A stretch of 64,000 bases of DNA from Trogon surrucura (lineage: Eukaryota; Chordata; Aves; Trogoniformes; Trogonidae): the NCBI GenBank assembly GCA_020746105.1, contig CM036639.1, positions 2,108,001 through 2,172,000 on the forward strand, read 5' to 3'. The translations under genes were made by a program, and so were the position numbers. This document shows, in pieces, positions 1 through 12,200 of this stretch. How positions within the stretch are numbered: the stretch's first letter is position 1; each line of letters starts with the position of its first letter. Under the pieces are notes generated by a model. That model searched no databases and was not told the DNA's origin. It worked only from the letters and a program-made list of their open reading frames with translations.

Positions 1-1964
1 ACAGGCAGAGACATACCTGTTCTTGGCTAAAAACCCAGGCACCAGGAAGCCCTCGAGGCGCCGGACCAAGCGGTCTGATCTAGAGACACAAATCAGTCCA
101 AAGACTTCACTTGGAGAAGTTAAGACATTGAAGGGATTGCAGACAGGAGAGGATCTAAATATTGCATGGGAGGACAGAGCTTCTCTCTGCTTGCAGTGGT
201 ATAAGGCAAATAAACAACTGCAAAGAAACCACCAAGCAGAAGAGGAAGGAGAAGTTAAATGTGGGTAAGTCTGTTTTCCGTCAAGGTTACCACTGAAATA
301 CTACACCCTGTGCTTCCTCAACAGAGGCAGCTTGACGAAAGTAAACATGGCATTCTCTCACCTGGAAACCACATGGTTACGCACAAATTACCTGAACTGG
401 AAGATAAAAGGATTTAGTGTCTTCTGTTTGCGTAAATATTTTTGTTCTTTACAGAAACCTTAAAAAATAAAAAATAGTCATAGGAAAAAAAAACCCAACC
501 GGCTCAAATCACACCTGCTCCATATGGGCTAATACCATCCTTGTACGTCAGTGCCATCACTGCCTGTTTCCCCTAGCAGGGAAAAGAGGCGTCAAAGCTG
601 CGGTGTTGTACATCCACAGGCCTCTCCAACCTTTAGCTCGGGCCCCATACTGTGACACTAATGTCAGTTTAATATCCTGCTTGCAAGACTTTGAGCTCCT
701 TATGCTTCAGCTGCCAGTACGACAGCCAGCACTGCTTAGCACACCCCGGGAATCTGCACAGCCCCTCAAAAACAGCTCCGCCACCTGCAAGTGCATCTCA
801 AGATCAAAATGCCACTAGAGAAATTAATACTTTTTTTTCCTGTTAAGGTCAGGAGCCTTTATTTCTGCCTGACACGCTCCAGAAAGGCTTACAGCTTGGG
901 CAGGGAAAGCAGGAAGAAAATAAAACCTGTGCTTCAAAGTGAAAAGCAAAAGGAAGGGCGTGAAGGGGAACAAGGCTGCTGTCCGGGCATCCCCAAGAAC
1001 TGAGCCCTCCTCAGAGGGACAGATGGGCAGGACCAGGGAGACTCAGCTCTCCCCACAGCAGCCTGGGAAGGAGGAGTGAATCCAGATCCCAACACTTGTC
1101 TCCACAACAGTCCGGTTCTCCTTTCTGGATTTATTCGGCTGAAAGCACCAGTTTCCTTTGGAGCACTCACTAAAATAAGCACATTTCAGCCAAATGCAGA
1201 CTCCTCCGGGCCCTCACTAGCTCCTTCCTCTGTCTCCATCCTCTCCTCCTACCAGGAGGACTCCGACCCACACGGACCCTAAGGCACAGCATCGCTCTCC
1301 AACCCGCATCCTGGGGAGCTCCAGGAACGCAGAGGTGCGAGGCCAAAATGCTGAATAATCTCAGAACCCTGCTGGTGATTCAGCCCTAGGTGGCTTGCCT
1401 GGGATAACTCAAAGGCTTTGCCAGACCAGCTGAGTGAAGCCTTTTAAATCCCAGGCCAGTCTTGGAATCCTTAGGCTCAGTTTCTTCTTTAGTACATCTC
1501 TGTGCAGTTTTAACCACCTACCCCAGACACGCCTGACGACACCAAGACGTACATCCCTTACAAATTACATAGGAAGCACCCAAGTGCACGTATCTAAGCA
1601 CAAAGGATATACCTTGCTCTGAGGAGCTTAGTGCTAAAGAGCAGAGGAGGCTAAAGGGACAATTTATTGTACATAAACCAGCATAAAACCAGCACAGTAG
1701 AAGCGGATCAGCGAGACAAACTACGTGCAGGCTGCCCAGAAAAAAAAAAAAAAAGGCAACGAGCCGCTCCCAGAACTCGTGCAAATACCAGTTGCATCCC
1801 TCCATCATTTTTAAGCGCAGATTAGCTCCATGAGTATGCAATTAGCTCTAATATGGTATTTACTTACTGGGATGTCAGCACAGATCAGCTGCTGGATAAG
1901 TTATAGTAGAACTAAGGTCACTTCTGCAAACGAGGCAGAGCCCCTTTCAGAGCCAGCCACTATG

Positions 1965-2177
1965 TTTATAGCACCAGGAAATGAAAAAGAAAGCCCAACC
2001 ATAAACTCTCAAAGTGGATCAGGAAGAGCAATATGTAAGCAGCTCTAGAGTAAATCACCCTAATGTTAGTTTTACTGCTTGTCGGTAACATTATATTCTT
2101 GATGTTTATAGATTGCTCTCCGCGATCCACTCTGAAAGTTTACAGGACTCTCCTTTTCATTTCCTGCAGCTAAAAAG
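1965..2177. repeat. Imperfect inverted repeat, arms of about 72 bp
   Basis: The arm at about 1965-2040 and the reverse complement of the arm at about 2103-2177 align almost end to end. Shared blocks include CAGGAAATGAAAA, AAACT-TC-AGTGGATC and GAGCAAT, separated by a spacer of about 60 bases. Translated on opposite strands, the arms give parallel peptides, GNEKESP followed by QSGS-RAI-K. The simplest reading is two head-to-head copies of one element, such as a small transposon or a local inverted duplication. RNA from either strand could fold into a long stem-loop. I do not recognise the family. Confidence 0.7.
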
Positions 2178-2189
2178 GTAAGAGAGGAG

Positions 2190-2210
2190 AAAAAAAAAAA
2201 AAAAAAAAAA
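2190..2210. repeat. Poly-A tract of 21 bases
   Basis: An uninterrupted run of 21 A follows the inverted repeat arm after a short purine stretch. It could be a retrotransposon tail or simple slippage; no SINE or LINE body is recognisable next to it. Confidence 0.85.
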
Positions 2211-5200
2211 CCACCAGTTGAGATTTCATCAAGTGTTTCAGGGGAGTTTCTAGAGGTAATTGCAGTTATCCACTTCAATCCTGCAGGAGATGCACGGCAT
2301 CATAAGAATTATGTCACAACCACTGAAGTGCAGGGAGTAAATAACCTTTTAACAGCAGCACTAAATCCCAGGAGTTAATCAGCACTCAATGAGCAGAGCC
2401 GAAAGGTATTAAGATGCCATGTGTAGTCTCTCCACGCACATACACACAGTCACTTTTTTTTTTCTTTTGCTCTTTTCTACTCCTTTGCCATCAGAAGGCT
2501 GCTAACGGAACACTCCATGCACAGAGGAACTAGTCCCGCAGAATCACAACGTTTTAGCTCCGTGAGATAACACTGAGCCAACCAGTCTGCTCCGACACTT
2601 ATTTGATGCTTCACACAAACCCTCCTGCAGTTTATCACCCCAGCCAGCCGGGAAAAATTAGTTTTTTAAAAAAAAAAAGTTTAGGACACCTATCAACAGA
2701 GCGAGTGCAGATACCTTGAGCTTCCCTGAACCTGCATCAATATTTCCAGGATGCATCCCAAGGCAGCCAGGGCTTTGGAAGGCCAGTTGTATCATCCCCT
2801 GTCTCACTTGTCAAAATAAAAGCCGTGAATGATCACGCACGGTGTTTCTAGAGTTTTCTGCAGGCTCAAGAAGGAACGGTTTAACTGTACAACATTTTTT
2901 TTCAGGTGAGCCTTTCCTGCTTTTGTGGGGCTGAGTCAGAGAAAACCTTGAGAACTGAAGCAGTCTCCATCCATCCTCCTGCAACGGATCAGACAGGACA
3001 TCCTCCCTGTCCAACGAACAACAGCGGAAACCGAGACCAGTTTCTCCAATTTTCACCTTCCAATCTCAACCCTGAATTCACTGATATTGCAATTCCAGAG
3101 CTATTCATGATGCTATATCAAAACTGTGGCTTCTCAGCCTTCCCAAAACAAGCATTTCGCTGTTTAGTTCTAAACAGGCTGCCTGCCTTGCAGGGGGCAG
3201 CCAGCAGCTCTGCTGGACTGTGAAAGGGCACTCACAGTCTCCCAGAAGAGCACCTGCTCCCTCATTCCTGCTGCCCCAACTCCAGAAGAAAAAAGAAAAA
3301 AAAAAAACAAACCAAAACTTTCCAGACCCACCAGTGAATTGAAGAGGATGGAGCAAGGCAAGCGAAGGGAGGATAACCAGACTGCCAGGCTGCCTTTGCT
3401 TCTGCAAACGACGACAGAAGCCCTGGGTTTGTCAGAGATATATCACATTTTTTAGAAACGCTGTTTCAGCCTTCAGGAAAAATTTGTGCTGAACAAACGT
3501 GAAACACCCTGAAGCCAGAGCAGTTTTAAAACAAGGGACCTGCCCGAGCCAAGTGTGAAACCGTGCAATTAACCAACGACACAAGCAGGAATGGAAGTTG
3601 ATTGCTTTTTTTTTTTTTTTTTGCAAGGTGGAACTTAAAGCAATACAATTGTTGCAAGCCCATCTCGTCAGAAGAAGCACCTGTAAGTGTTGCAGGGGGG
3701 AGAGAAGAGCTGGTATTGCGTTGGCTTGCAACCACTGCCACCTCAGAGATGTCTTTTTTTTGTGGTAACACCACAACTGTTCCTGCAGCTACTGCCTCCC
3801 TCCTTCTGTGCACCACAAACAGCCCTGCGCTAGAGGTCAAACTTTAATATAAGGAAGCAGATGTTACTGCCAGTAAGTTTCCTCCTCTACTTGTAATTTT
3901 TTTTTTTTAAATATAAAGAACTCCTGGTGTAACGCAGTTTGCAAACACTGTAATAGCTCAAGCTCCTTCACTTCCAGCCTGCGCAGCTAGAAACCTCCTC
4001 AGCCAGCGGAAGGCGTCGAGACCGTACGGATTGTTAAGACACAGCAAGTTTGATACAGAGGTATGTGACATGCAATTAATCTCCATTCATAGCCTGCTAT
4101 ACCTGTCAGCAAATAAAGGCTGTGCTTTAGAAGGAGATCTGAAGCCTTCAATTAAAAACAGTCAGCTAACAAGAAAATAATCTAAGTTAAAGGAAGGTGG
4201 CAGGTGCAGAAATGAGTTGTTTACAAAAGTGTCAGCGCTGAACAATAAAGCGCTGCACATCAAAAACCTGAAAGGGTGAACTTCACTGGAGCCCCCCTGA
4301 TTAAAAAACAGAGGAGAAAATTTACACCTACATCTGGGGGAAGACACAAAGCATTTGGAGGAGAGCTTTGACAGGCTCGGAGGCTGCACGCTCGCTCCCT
4401 CCGGCTGACGGATCCCAGGGCTGGAAGTTCTCACGTCTCGGAGGGGAAGGGGCGAGGGGCTCCGTGGTGTCATCCCCACCAGGAAACAAAAAGTCACAAA
4501 GCCTTAAATACAACCACTCGGAGCAGCAAAAGGCTCACGGCTCTTCGCCCAGCACCCACCCACGGCTGCGAGAGCAGGATGTGCCGCTAACACGTGCTCG
4601 GGGTGCTCAGCGCTGGGCTGGCACCGGGGCTCCAGCCTGAAACGCCGCTGCTGGGGGTTTCTTTATGGGCAGGTTTTAATGTGCTCGCCTCCGCACGGTG
4701 CTTCTCCTACCAAGCCTTTGCTTACCCCACCACGGGGTCAGCAATGGTTGCAAAGATCAGTACAAAACGTTTGTGAGGAGTGTTTAAATTAAAAAAAAAT
4801 ATAGTTTAGCGTGCTTGGCTGACCCGCCACTTCAAGGAGTACCACTCCAGGATTTCTCCACAAACTTGAAAAACATTAGAAGCCTCCCGCTTGCCATCTC
4901 ACACACAGAAGTAGATGCTCTCAGCTCTCCTGAGGATGCTCCCCCACGGAGCCAGCTTGCTCACCGCATCCTCTGTGCGGCACCCAGCATTTGTGCAACC
5001 CCTAAAGCCAGGAGACACCCCTCTCAGCCACCACAGGAGCCTGCTGAGGGGCCTGGCTGCTGCACACGAGCTCTCTCAACCCCTGTACCCCCTCCTCTGT
5101 CTCATCCCAGCAATACTCATGGTGAAGCCTCAATACCTTCACTGAAACGGGTCATCTTTTAACCATAGCAGGAGCAACCCCTCAATCTAGCACACACACT

Positions 5201-5525
5201 CTTCCCCTCACCCAGACTCGAGGTCCACCAGAGCTTCCCTAAGACTGGCACGAACCCACCGGCCAGCTCCTCAGCAAGGACAGCCACAAAAACACCACGA
5301 CAGGCAACCAAATCCCTGACACCCTCACTGGGGTTAGGGCCAGGGCAGGCACACACACAACCTGAGGACCCCAAAACCATCCGCTTTAGAGAAGAAACAG
5401 CTCTTCCCACTCCTCTCTCCATCTTGGCACAACGAGGTGCAAAAAGCTTTTTAGCTTCTTCCCCTGCAGTCGCAGCAGATTTCCCCCAGGAAGCAGGAGA
5501 GGGGCAAGGAGGAATTCGTGGTTAC

Positions 5526-5559
5526 CTTCCAGGAGCCTCCGAATCTCCTCTGGGATCAT
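5526..5559 (-). CDS. SKAP1: SKAP1 (SKAP55) first coding exon, 34 nt
   Basis: The minus strand reads ATG then I-P-E-E-I-R-R-L-L-E and one extra G, followed by a GT splice donor (GAAG|GTAACC). This matches the PEEIRxLLE segment that opens SKAP-family adaptors; human SKAP1 begins MQAAALPEEIRWLLED (from memory), with the exon break in the same codon. SKAP1 is a T-cell cytoplasmic adaptor with an N-terminal helical region, a PH domain and a C-terminal SH3 domain. It binds ADAP (FYB1) and couples T-cell receptor signals to integrin activation. An in-frame TGA lies 39 bases upstream of this ATG with no other ATG between, so the start is well defined. The predicted N-terminus is four residues shorter than the human one. 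Position and orientation, 3' of HOXB1 on the same strand, match amniote synteny. The remaining exons lie left of the window. Confidence 0.8.
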
Positions 5560-5950
5560 GCTACCTGCCACTTTTCCTTCCCACAAGAGTCAAACCTGCT
5601 GCTACCGCTCCCGTCCCTCAGGGGCAGGGACAAAGGAAGCCGGGAGGGCGGGGACACCCCTAAAAGGGCAGGAGGAACCGCAGGGCTCCGCTCAGACACC
5701 TCCTACCCACGTTCTAGCCCCGGGCCAGCTCAACCTACCCCGTGGCTCACTGCAGAGATGCCCAGCTTCCCCGCTCAGCCCATCCGAGCTCCTCGGAGCT
5801 CCAGCTCCAGCCAGAAACTGCTGAAACCCCCGACCCCACCCCGGCAACAGCCCACCTGAGCCGGGTTCCTGCATCTGCGGGGGCAATGAGTTAACTCAGT
5901 GCACCTGGTGGCAGAGCAGAGACCCAGGAGCTCCGTGAGGCCGTTGATGT
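5560..5950 (-). promoter_or_regulatory. SKAP1: SKAP1 5'UTR and probable core promoter
   Basis: The 390 bases upstream of the SKAP1 ATG are GC-rich with scattered CpG, unlike the flanking AT-richer sequence. No TATA box is evident. A RUNX-type core (minus strand TGCGGTT, 5676-5682) beside a GGAA-bearing stretch would suit a T-cell gene. A partial CTCF-like match (minus strand CTGCCACCAGGTGCAC, about 5901-5916) lies near the upstream edge but lacks the last core bases. The transcription start cannot be fixed from sequence alone. Confidence 0.4.
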
Positions 5951-8900
5951 AACCTCCTGTGCCCGCTCTTAACGCAACAGGAGCTGGATTTGCTCCAGGT
6001 TCCCTCCTCTAACCTGCAGGAGAAGAGAGTGGTACTTGGCTGTCGTGCAATAAAACTTCCCCTCTTCCCGCATCCTGCAGAGGAAGGGGTTAGGTGGCAA
6101 TAGCTGGTTGTATTTCTGTGTCGTGCCCAAAGAAATGGCAGGGTTGAACGCTTTAACTTGCTTTGTGGCAGGTGATAAATGCAAACTGCGCTTTACAAAA
6201 TGAAAACACCATCACATTAGATTAACCCACAGCCCAGCGTCTGCTCCTCTCCTTTATAAAAGAATTGGCACAAGCTGACCGTGAGGACACCACTATTATT
6301 TCTCATTCTTGCACTCCCAGATTTTAGGCTCGGTATCGACAGCCTTCTTTACCTGGAGTTCACCAATGATTCCAAAGACCAGTTTAAGGTTTCCCATAGG
6401 GTAAGCGTACAGGATCCAGTCCTTATTTTGTGATGTCCTGGTATCAAACAAATATTTTGTGTTATTATAGCACAAGTCTTTATGATTACAGCACGTACAG
6501 AACTTCACTGAAGCCCCCATGGGTGAAACAAGGGCAAAGACACTGCTATGCTTTTAGTTACCAGGACAAATCAGATAAAGAACTGGTATAAGATGAAGCA
6601 CAGTGCTTTGTCTTTTTCGGTTTTGGGTGCGTGCCTGCAATCCTAGGGCAGTGGAGTGAAAGAGGAGCCCCCCCAAAGCAGCTGCAAAGTTCCTTGGAGG
6701 ACTTTTTGGTTGAAATATGCACTTTTACGCACGAGGACAACACCTCAATAATGCACATATAAACAATGCTTGTCAGGAAGGGATGGGTTTAAGGGAGAAG
6801 AAAAGATACCGTAACCATGAACGTGCTTAATGTGTGCAGGTGATTTTAGCAGGAAAACAATGTTTTCTGGGTAGTCTCTCTGCGTGGTATCACTGAAGTG
6901 GCAGCTGCCATTTGGGGTTTAGTCACAAAGAACAGAAGACAATGTGTTTTCTCTCCTGCCTTAGGAGGCTCCCTGGTTCTGGGAAAAGCAGCACACCACC
7001 GCTTCTGATTTGTCACCTGGCTGTGCTCTGCACGCACACGTCACCTCAGAACAACCTGGAGACAGACATCACGACTGACATGACTGGTCCAGACCCTACA
7101 GGTTTCCTACTCTGGGTAAATTCACTCAGTTTCTGTTCTTCCTCCTTCCCCTCGTGCTCTGCTGCCTGCGCTCGCCCACACCGACAACGCCGCTGCAGCG
7201 TATTGTTGATTTTGGGACAACGTGTGCAAGAAATTGCTCTTCAGCAGGTGCAGAGGTCTTAAAGCACAGGAAACGTCGCTGCGGTTCAGAGGGCCTCACG
7301 CGGGGAGGTTGCTTTGCTAAGAAATTCTTCCCCATTGCATCTGCTAGTCAGGTAGGGTTTCATGAGTCAGGATTTAGAAAATTGAGAGGCTCCTATGGGA
7401 GCAAAACCTGACTCTCTGCTAGCTGCCTGAGGCTCCTGACATATTTGAGTGGTTCTGCTTGTATGCAAGAAACGGCCGTGTGTGTAGGTGGATGTGTACA
7501 GTAGATGGATTTGTGTATGTGTTCTCACCTAGAGGTGTTTAAGGATAAATATTTAAACGCGTCTGTGTAGAAATCCTAGTCAGTTCATTACAGACTGCAA
7601 ATAAAAAGCAGCTGCTTGCTGAGACTAACTTTAAAAATGAGTTTATAAAGGAATGAACTAGGTCCCTTAGACGGAGGAAACTGCCTTCAGATATGCCAGA
7701 AAGATCAATAAAACCTGATCAATGCAAATCTCAGAGGAAGAAATGTTCATGCAACTGCAAAGAAAAGGGTCATCTCACACATTCTCTGCGTTTCTGTAGC
7801 TCACACAATCATCTGAAGGCACAGTATCGTAAAGAGTGAACCAGAAGATACCTGGTCAGCGAGTCTTGCCCAAGAGCTAAACCAATTTGTCCTATTTAGG
7901 GTCTGGAAGACATTTGTCCTCTTGTCAAACCGGCAGTGACTTGTTTTGCAGGTGTTTTGAGTGGTTTTGGCTTCCTTCGCTGCCTTGGGTGTCACCACTG
8001 CTTAAGAGCATACGGGGATTTCAAACTTCCTGCTGTTGCAGTGTTTACAGCATCAGTAAAGCTCTAGATCTTTTCCGCTCACCTTCTGCGAGGTACTGCA
8101 GTTGTGATTTCTGGTCTTTTGCTACAGCTCTTAGGATTATCACAGAGCATTGGAAACAGTTTCCTGTGTGGAGGCTGGTGCTGTCGCACCTTGGATGCTC
8201 TTGGACCACGCATTGATCTGGTGCTCCTGGCAGCCCGAGACAGGACCCAGCACCTAGAACGCTCCTCTCAGGCCCTACAGGAAGATTTTGCTAAAACCAG
8301 GTTGACCGTGCAAAGGCTGTTGTTATTATTAAACTCATTTTATTGAGGTACAGAACCTCAGCTGCAATGGAGACATCGGTGCTATTACCCAAAGCCTTAG
8401 CACCAACCCAAGCTTCCCACTCAACCTTATGCAGCTGCAGGTAGAGCCAGGCAGGCTGATTCACAGGCAAATGACCCTTTTTTTTTTTTTTCGCTTGCCT
8501 TTTCCCCTGCCACTTTAATTTTTGAATGTGTGAACAGGTTACAAATTTAGTTTAGCCGCCGGCTGGGAAGGAGATGGGGGAGTCCGGCCGCGAGTGGCGA
8601 CTTCCACCGCGTCGCCGTTATGTAGCATCAAGCTTTGTGGGCTCTCGATGTAAAGCCGCCTCCCTACATGATAAAAGCCCCACCTTAATCATTTTAGGTC
8701 CCAAGTTCAGCAGACAGGCTCTCTCCTAATGATATTCTGTTAAATGGACAAATTCCTTTGAAGGCTTGTCTTGCTTTGAAATCCAATTTCACAGGAAGCC
8801 AGATGCGATTGGGTGTAGCTATGGAAACAAAGCAGGGCAGCCTTGGAGGAGCTGAGCGACGCAAGGTAAAAATGTGAGAGTCAGAGTCCTTTACTTCGCT

Positions 8901-11729
8901 GTCGGAAATATCAAAGGATCTGGCGAGGTTGGCAGGAGACGTTTCCCTGTTAGGGGCTGTTCTGTGTGGCTGGGTACCCGCGCCTGTCACTGGAGGTAAG
9001 GAGCCGGCTGTCCTGACACGCAGCCTGAAATGGAGCTGAATGCACAAAACCGGGGAGGGGGGGCACAGACCCACCAGGTCCTGTCTACCTCCCCCTCCCC
9101 TCCCTTCTTCTGTGCATCAGGATCTCAGCCTTCCCCTCGCTGCCACTCGGAAAGGTTAACAACAAAAGGGTAACAAGGTTAAACCACAAAGCCCCGGCTG
9201 ATAACAGCCCTTTCAAGCAGATGCACCGAAATTAATCTGAAACTTGGAGTAATTAGATAAGATAAGGATGTGTGCATGCTCGTGCAGGCACACGCTGACC
9301 CTGGGACACCCATTCCACAAAGGAGGTGGAGGATCACAGGCTTCATTAAACTGCATCAGGTTATTTGTTCTCCTAGCCTGGTGCTGCAGCACTGAAAGTG
9401 CATTTCCAGCCCCTTTATTCATCTTGCTCCATCTCCCTGGACGGTGCGCTGACTTGCCCTTTTGTCCTCTCTTCCCGGTACTGTAGCTCCTGCCAATTCA
9501 GCGCAGACTTTAATTCTTGATTTTTTGCAGAGCAGATGCTAGTCCATCCATTTCTGTATCACAGCTCCTGCCATTCCAGGGCAAATTGTTGGGCCGCTGG
9601 GTGTCATTTGCTGCCTCTCGCAGTGACCAACAACTCAGAAAAGAAAAAAAAAAGGCAACTTTCCAATCTGGTAATGCACCTGACTGCTTGAATAATGTCT
9701 CCTGGTTTACTAATCAGCTATGCCATGCTAACGCTCTGCTGTAATCCCGGAGTTTACATGCTTGTGTCATCTTCGTTGTCCAACAGCTCGTGTATCTTTT
9801 CACATGACCAAGTCGCTCAGTTAAAGGTTGGCTACAATCCTCATAAAGCCCCTCTCATTTTTTAAAGCTAAGTGGTCTTTGGTTGTCTTCATAATTTGAT
9901 TCTGCACCTCTGCTTCACGAGGGCTTGAAGGTTACTGTTCATCAGTTTCTGGAGCCAAAGAGAAACAAAAATATGTCAGCAGCTCTGAGTTATGGTAAAC
10001 AGATCCGGTCCCAAAGCAAAATTAAATGACTGGACCTTGCTCCTGGCTTAGACTGCCAGACTCTGGATTCATTTACCTCCCAGACGTGCTGCATTTTCTC
10101 TGCTGTGAAAGCTTCTCGGAAGCAAGCAGGTGTGCTGAGATGTATTTATTAGAGGACCTGTGAATGTATAGTAACTGTTCTTCATCACGGCAACACATCA
10201 ATTACAAGAGGACCCCATTAAAACGTTCCACTAGCACACGTAAACCCCTGAAAGGGGAACAGAAGAGAAGCACATCTCAGCAGAAGACCTTGGGAAAATA
10301 AGGAAGGGTGTTGGTGCCTGGGATAGCGTTCAGGTTATCCGTGCCAGCACGGGAGCTCTGTGCACAGTGCCCCAGAAACGGGATGGCGGAGCCAGAGCAG
10401 TCATTAGCTGGGAGGGAGGAAGGAAGCTCCGAGTCTTCAACCCAGGGGCGGAGAGGCCCAGGTTTCCTCTCCTGCTGCGTTCTTCCTGCGCCACACTTGG
10501 CTGTACGTCACAGGCAAGTTCAAGCCCAGGCCTGGGTCCAGGGTCCAGATTGGTCTGTGCTCGCCACGTGGAGGAGGCATCTCCCAACAGCGCGTTCTCA
10601 GAACACCCGTGATCCTGAAGCGAGATGTGGGGAACGATAACGCCACTGGGATCCCAAGCAGGGCGCAGCTCTGAGATGGCATTTCTATGGCAAAGGCTGG
10701 CCAGCACCAGGAAGGGAAGAATGCTTCACAAAGAGAGGGGTTAGAAAGAGAGGAAGCCAGAAATGAGCAGTGAGCTGAGCTCCTGCGGACGCTGCTGTTC
10801 CTCAGGTTGACGGATGGGCTTCAGTTTAATGCAAAGGTGATATTGATCCCGTGCTGTTCGGCTACAATGTGTGATGGAGCTGCCCTCTGCCCTGTAGATG
10901 TGCTGTAGCACCTCTCCTCTTTCTCCCAATCCTCATCAAACTACTTTAATGATTCTTTTATTGACAACACTGAGTCTTAATGAGGAGGACTGGCGCACAC
11001 TTCATTAAGGCTGCAGAGGGGACACTTCCTATAAATGGCTGGGACCAAGGGCTGCCATCAAGGCTGAGAGAGAAGGATGGAGTTGAGGGAGGATCCATAG
11101 TTCTCTAGAGGAGGAGAGCTCCCTGTCTGCTCCTGAGAGAGAACAAAGATTTAGAACAAAAGTCCCCGTGGTCTGAGAAGCTGTGAACGGAGGAAGGAGA
11201 GATCAGTCCTGGAGAAGAGTTTTGGCGGCCACAAAGATCATTAACAGGAGAGCTCCTTCAGTAGTTCAGTTCAGGATGAAGGTGAGAGATGAAAAAACAT
11301 CGGGTGGCTAATGGCAAAACTTTAGCTTTGATTTCAGCAGTCAGTATAATAACACAGTATGTCTACACCGCTGTGGAAGGCGGTGGCAGCAGCACGTGTC
11401 AGATGCCCGGGGGCAGGAAGGCAGAGAGCGATGGAGCGCTGGTGTTGGCACGGGCTGCCAACGTTGGCTCCCCAGCACCGAGAGCCAGGCTGCCCCAGCT
11501 CAGCCTAAAGCCTGCTCGGATACATCTGTGTCAGCATCAATCACATCATTACACTTGGCGTAATCCTGAGATTTCATGGGCGGTTCAGTGACATTTCGGA
11601 TTAAAACCGGACCGGCCGTTCCGTGAGGTTTCCTTCGTTGTGGAAAAGACTCTAAAATCAGCACAAAAGACAAATTTGGACTCGAGGGTCTGGATTCAGA
11701 AGGGACTCCAATATGATGTTCCACTGTAG
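5951..11729. other. SKAP1-HOXB1 intergenic DNA, no gene seen
   Basis: No open frame here shows a recognisable domain, codon bias or splice structure. The sequence is moderately AT-rich and free of recent transposons. It includes a short CpG-dense patch at 8553-8660. Adjacent sequence at 8690-8850 has an RFX-like GTAGCTATGGAAAC (about 8815-8828). An AT-rich block at about 10930-11040 has several TAAT/ATTA cores. Nothing else can be supported. Confidence 0.6.
8553..8660. promoter_or_regulatory. Short CpG-dense patch
   Basis: More than a dozen CpG dinucleotides fall within about 110 bases (GCCGCCGG, CCGGCCGCGAG, ACCGCGTCGCCG), in a neighbourhood that is otherwise CpG-poor. A methylation-protected regulatory element is one explanation. 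It is too short to be a conventional CpG island and has no gene attached. Confidence 0.35.
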
Positions 11730-12200
11730 CCCTGCTTCTGCATTAACATCCATAAATCTCCATCCATCACACGGTTCTATTTCAATTATTGAGCCAATTT
11801 CCAGACACTTTTATGATGTATTGTTTGATTTTATTAACTGGAGTGAAGGTTTAAACTCACTGAATTCCCATAGTAATCTTGCCCTGTAACCCTACCCACC
11901 TTATCAAATCTTGCTTAATGAAATGCAGGCATCTGTCTTAATGGCTTTCAAACTATGCTGTGTAGACTGACCCAGATGTTAGTTCATAAATACGAATATT
12001 TGGAGGTGTTAAACAGGGTAGCTGGAGACAGAGGTAAGTCCCTGAAGTGATCTTTTCTCTTATGAAGAAATCAGTGATATGGGAGAAATTACTATAAATC
12101 TTCATGAAGAGAAATGAGAGCCGGAGGCCTGGGGAATGGAAGCGCAGCGCTGCAAGCAGCACAGCAATAGATCTGGTCACAAATAATTTCCTGAAGAAAC
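11730..12200. promoter_or_regulatory. AT-rich candidate enhancer with an exact TGATGGATGG PBX/HOX site
   Basis: The minus strand at 11760-11769 reads TGATGGATGG, the bipartite PBX/HOX sequence known from the strongest repeat of the mouse Hoxb1 autoregulatory enhancer. The surrounding 450 bases are AT-rich, free of transposons and contain several homeodomain cores (CAATTATT, TTATTAAC, CTTAATGAAATG). The composition resembles developmental conserved noncoding elements. Function is inferred only. Confidence 0.35.

Larger units (their letters stand above)
1..5525 (-). other. SKAP1: SKAP1 intron 1 (partial, 5' part)
   Basis: This stretch lies downstream of the SKAP1 exon 1 splice donor on the minus strand and is therefore the beginning of intron 1, running off the left edge. 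I looked for the next SKAP1 exon (the one continuing the DAEEFL-type helix) and saw no reading frame resembling it. The long open frames here carry no recognisable domain and overlap poly-A or poly-T tracts. Notable content is limited to an inverted repeat at about 1965-2177, several homopolymer tracts (1740-1754, 2190-2210, 3603-3622, 3898-3909) and a GC-rich patch at 4360-4680. The intron assignment is inferred from exon 1. Confidence 0.6.

Noticed and set aside
23-268. 81-codon plus-strand open frame at the left edge
   Set aside because: No recognised domain. It lies in what must be SKAP1 intron 1 and could not be tied to any gene.
5901-5916. CTCF site upstream of SKAP1
   Set aside because: CCACCAGGTG matches the first part of the motif, but the trailing GGC core is CAC, so the match is incomplete.
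8694-9074. 126-codon minus-strand open frame
   Set aside because: No homology or motif. The surrounding sequence looks regulatory rather than coding.
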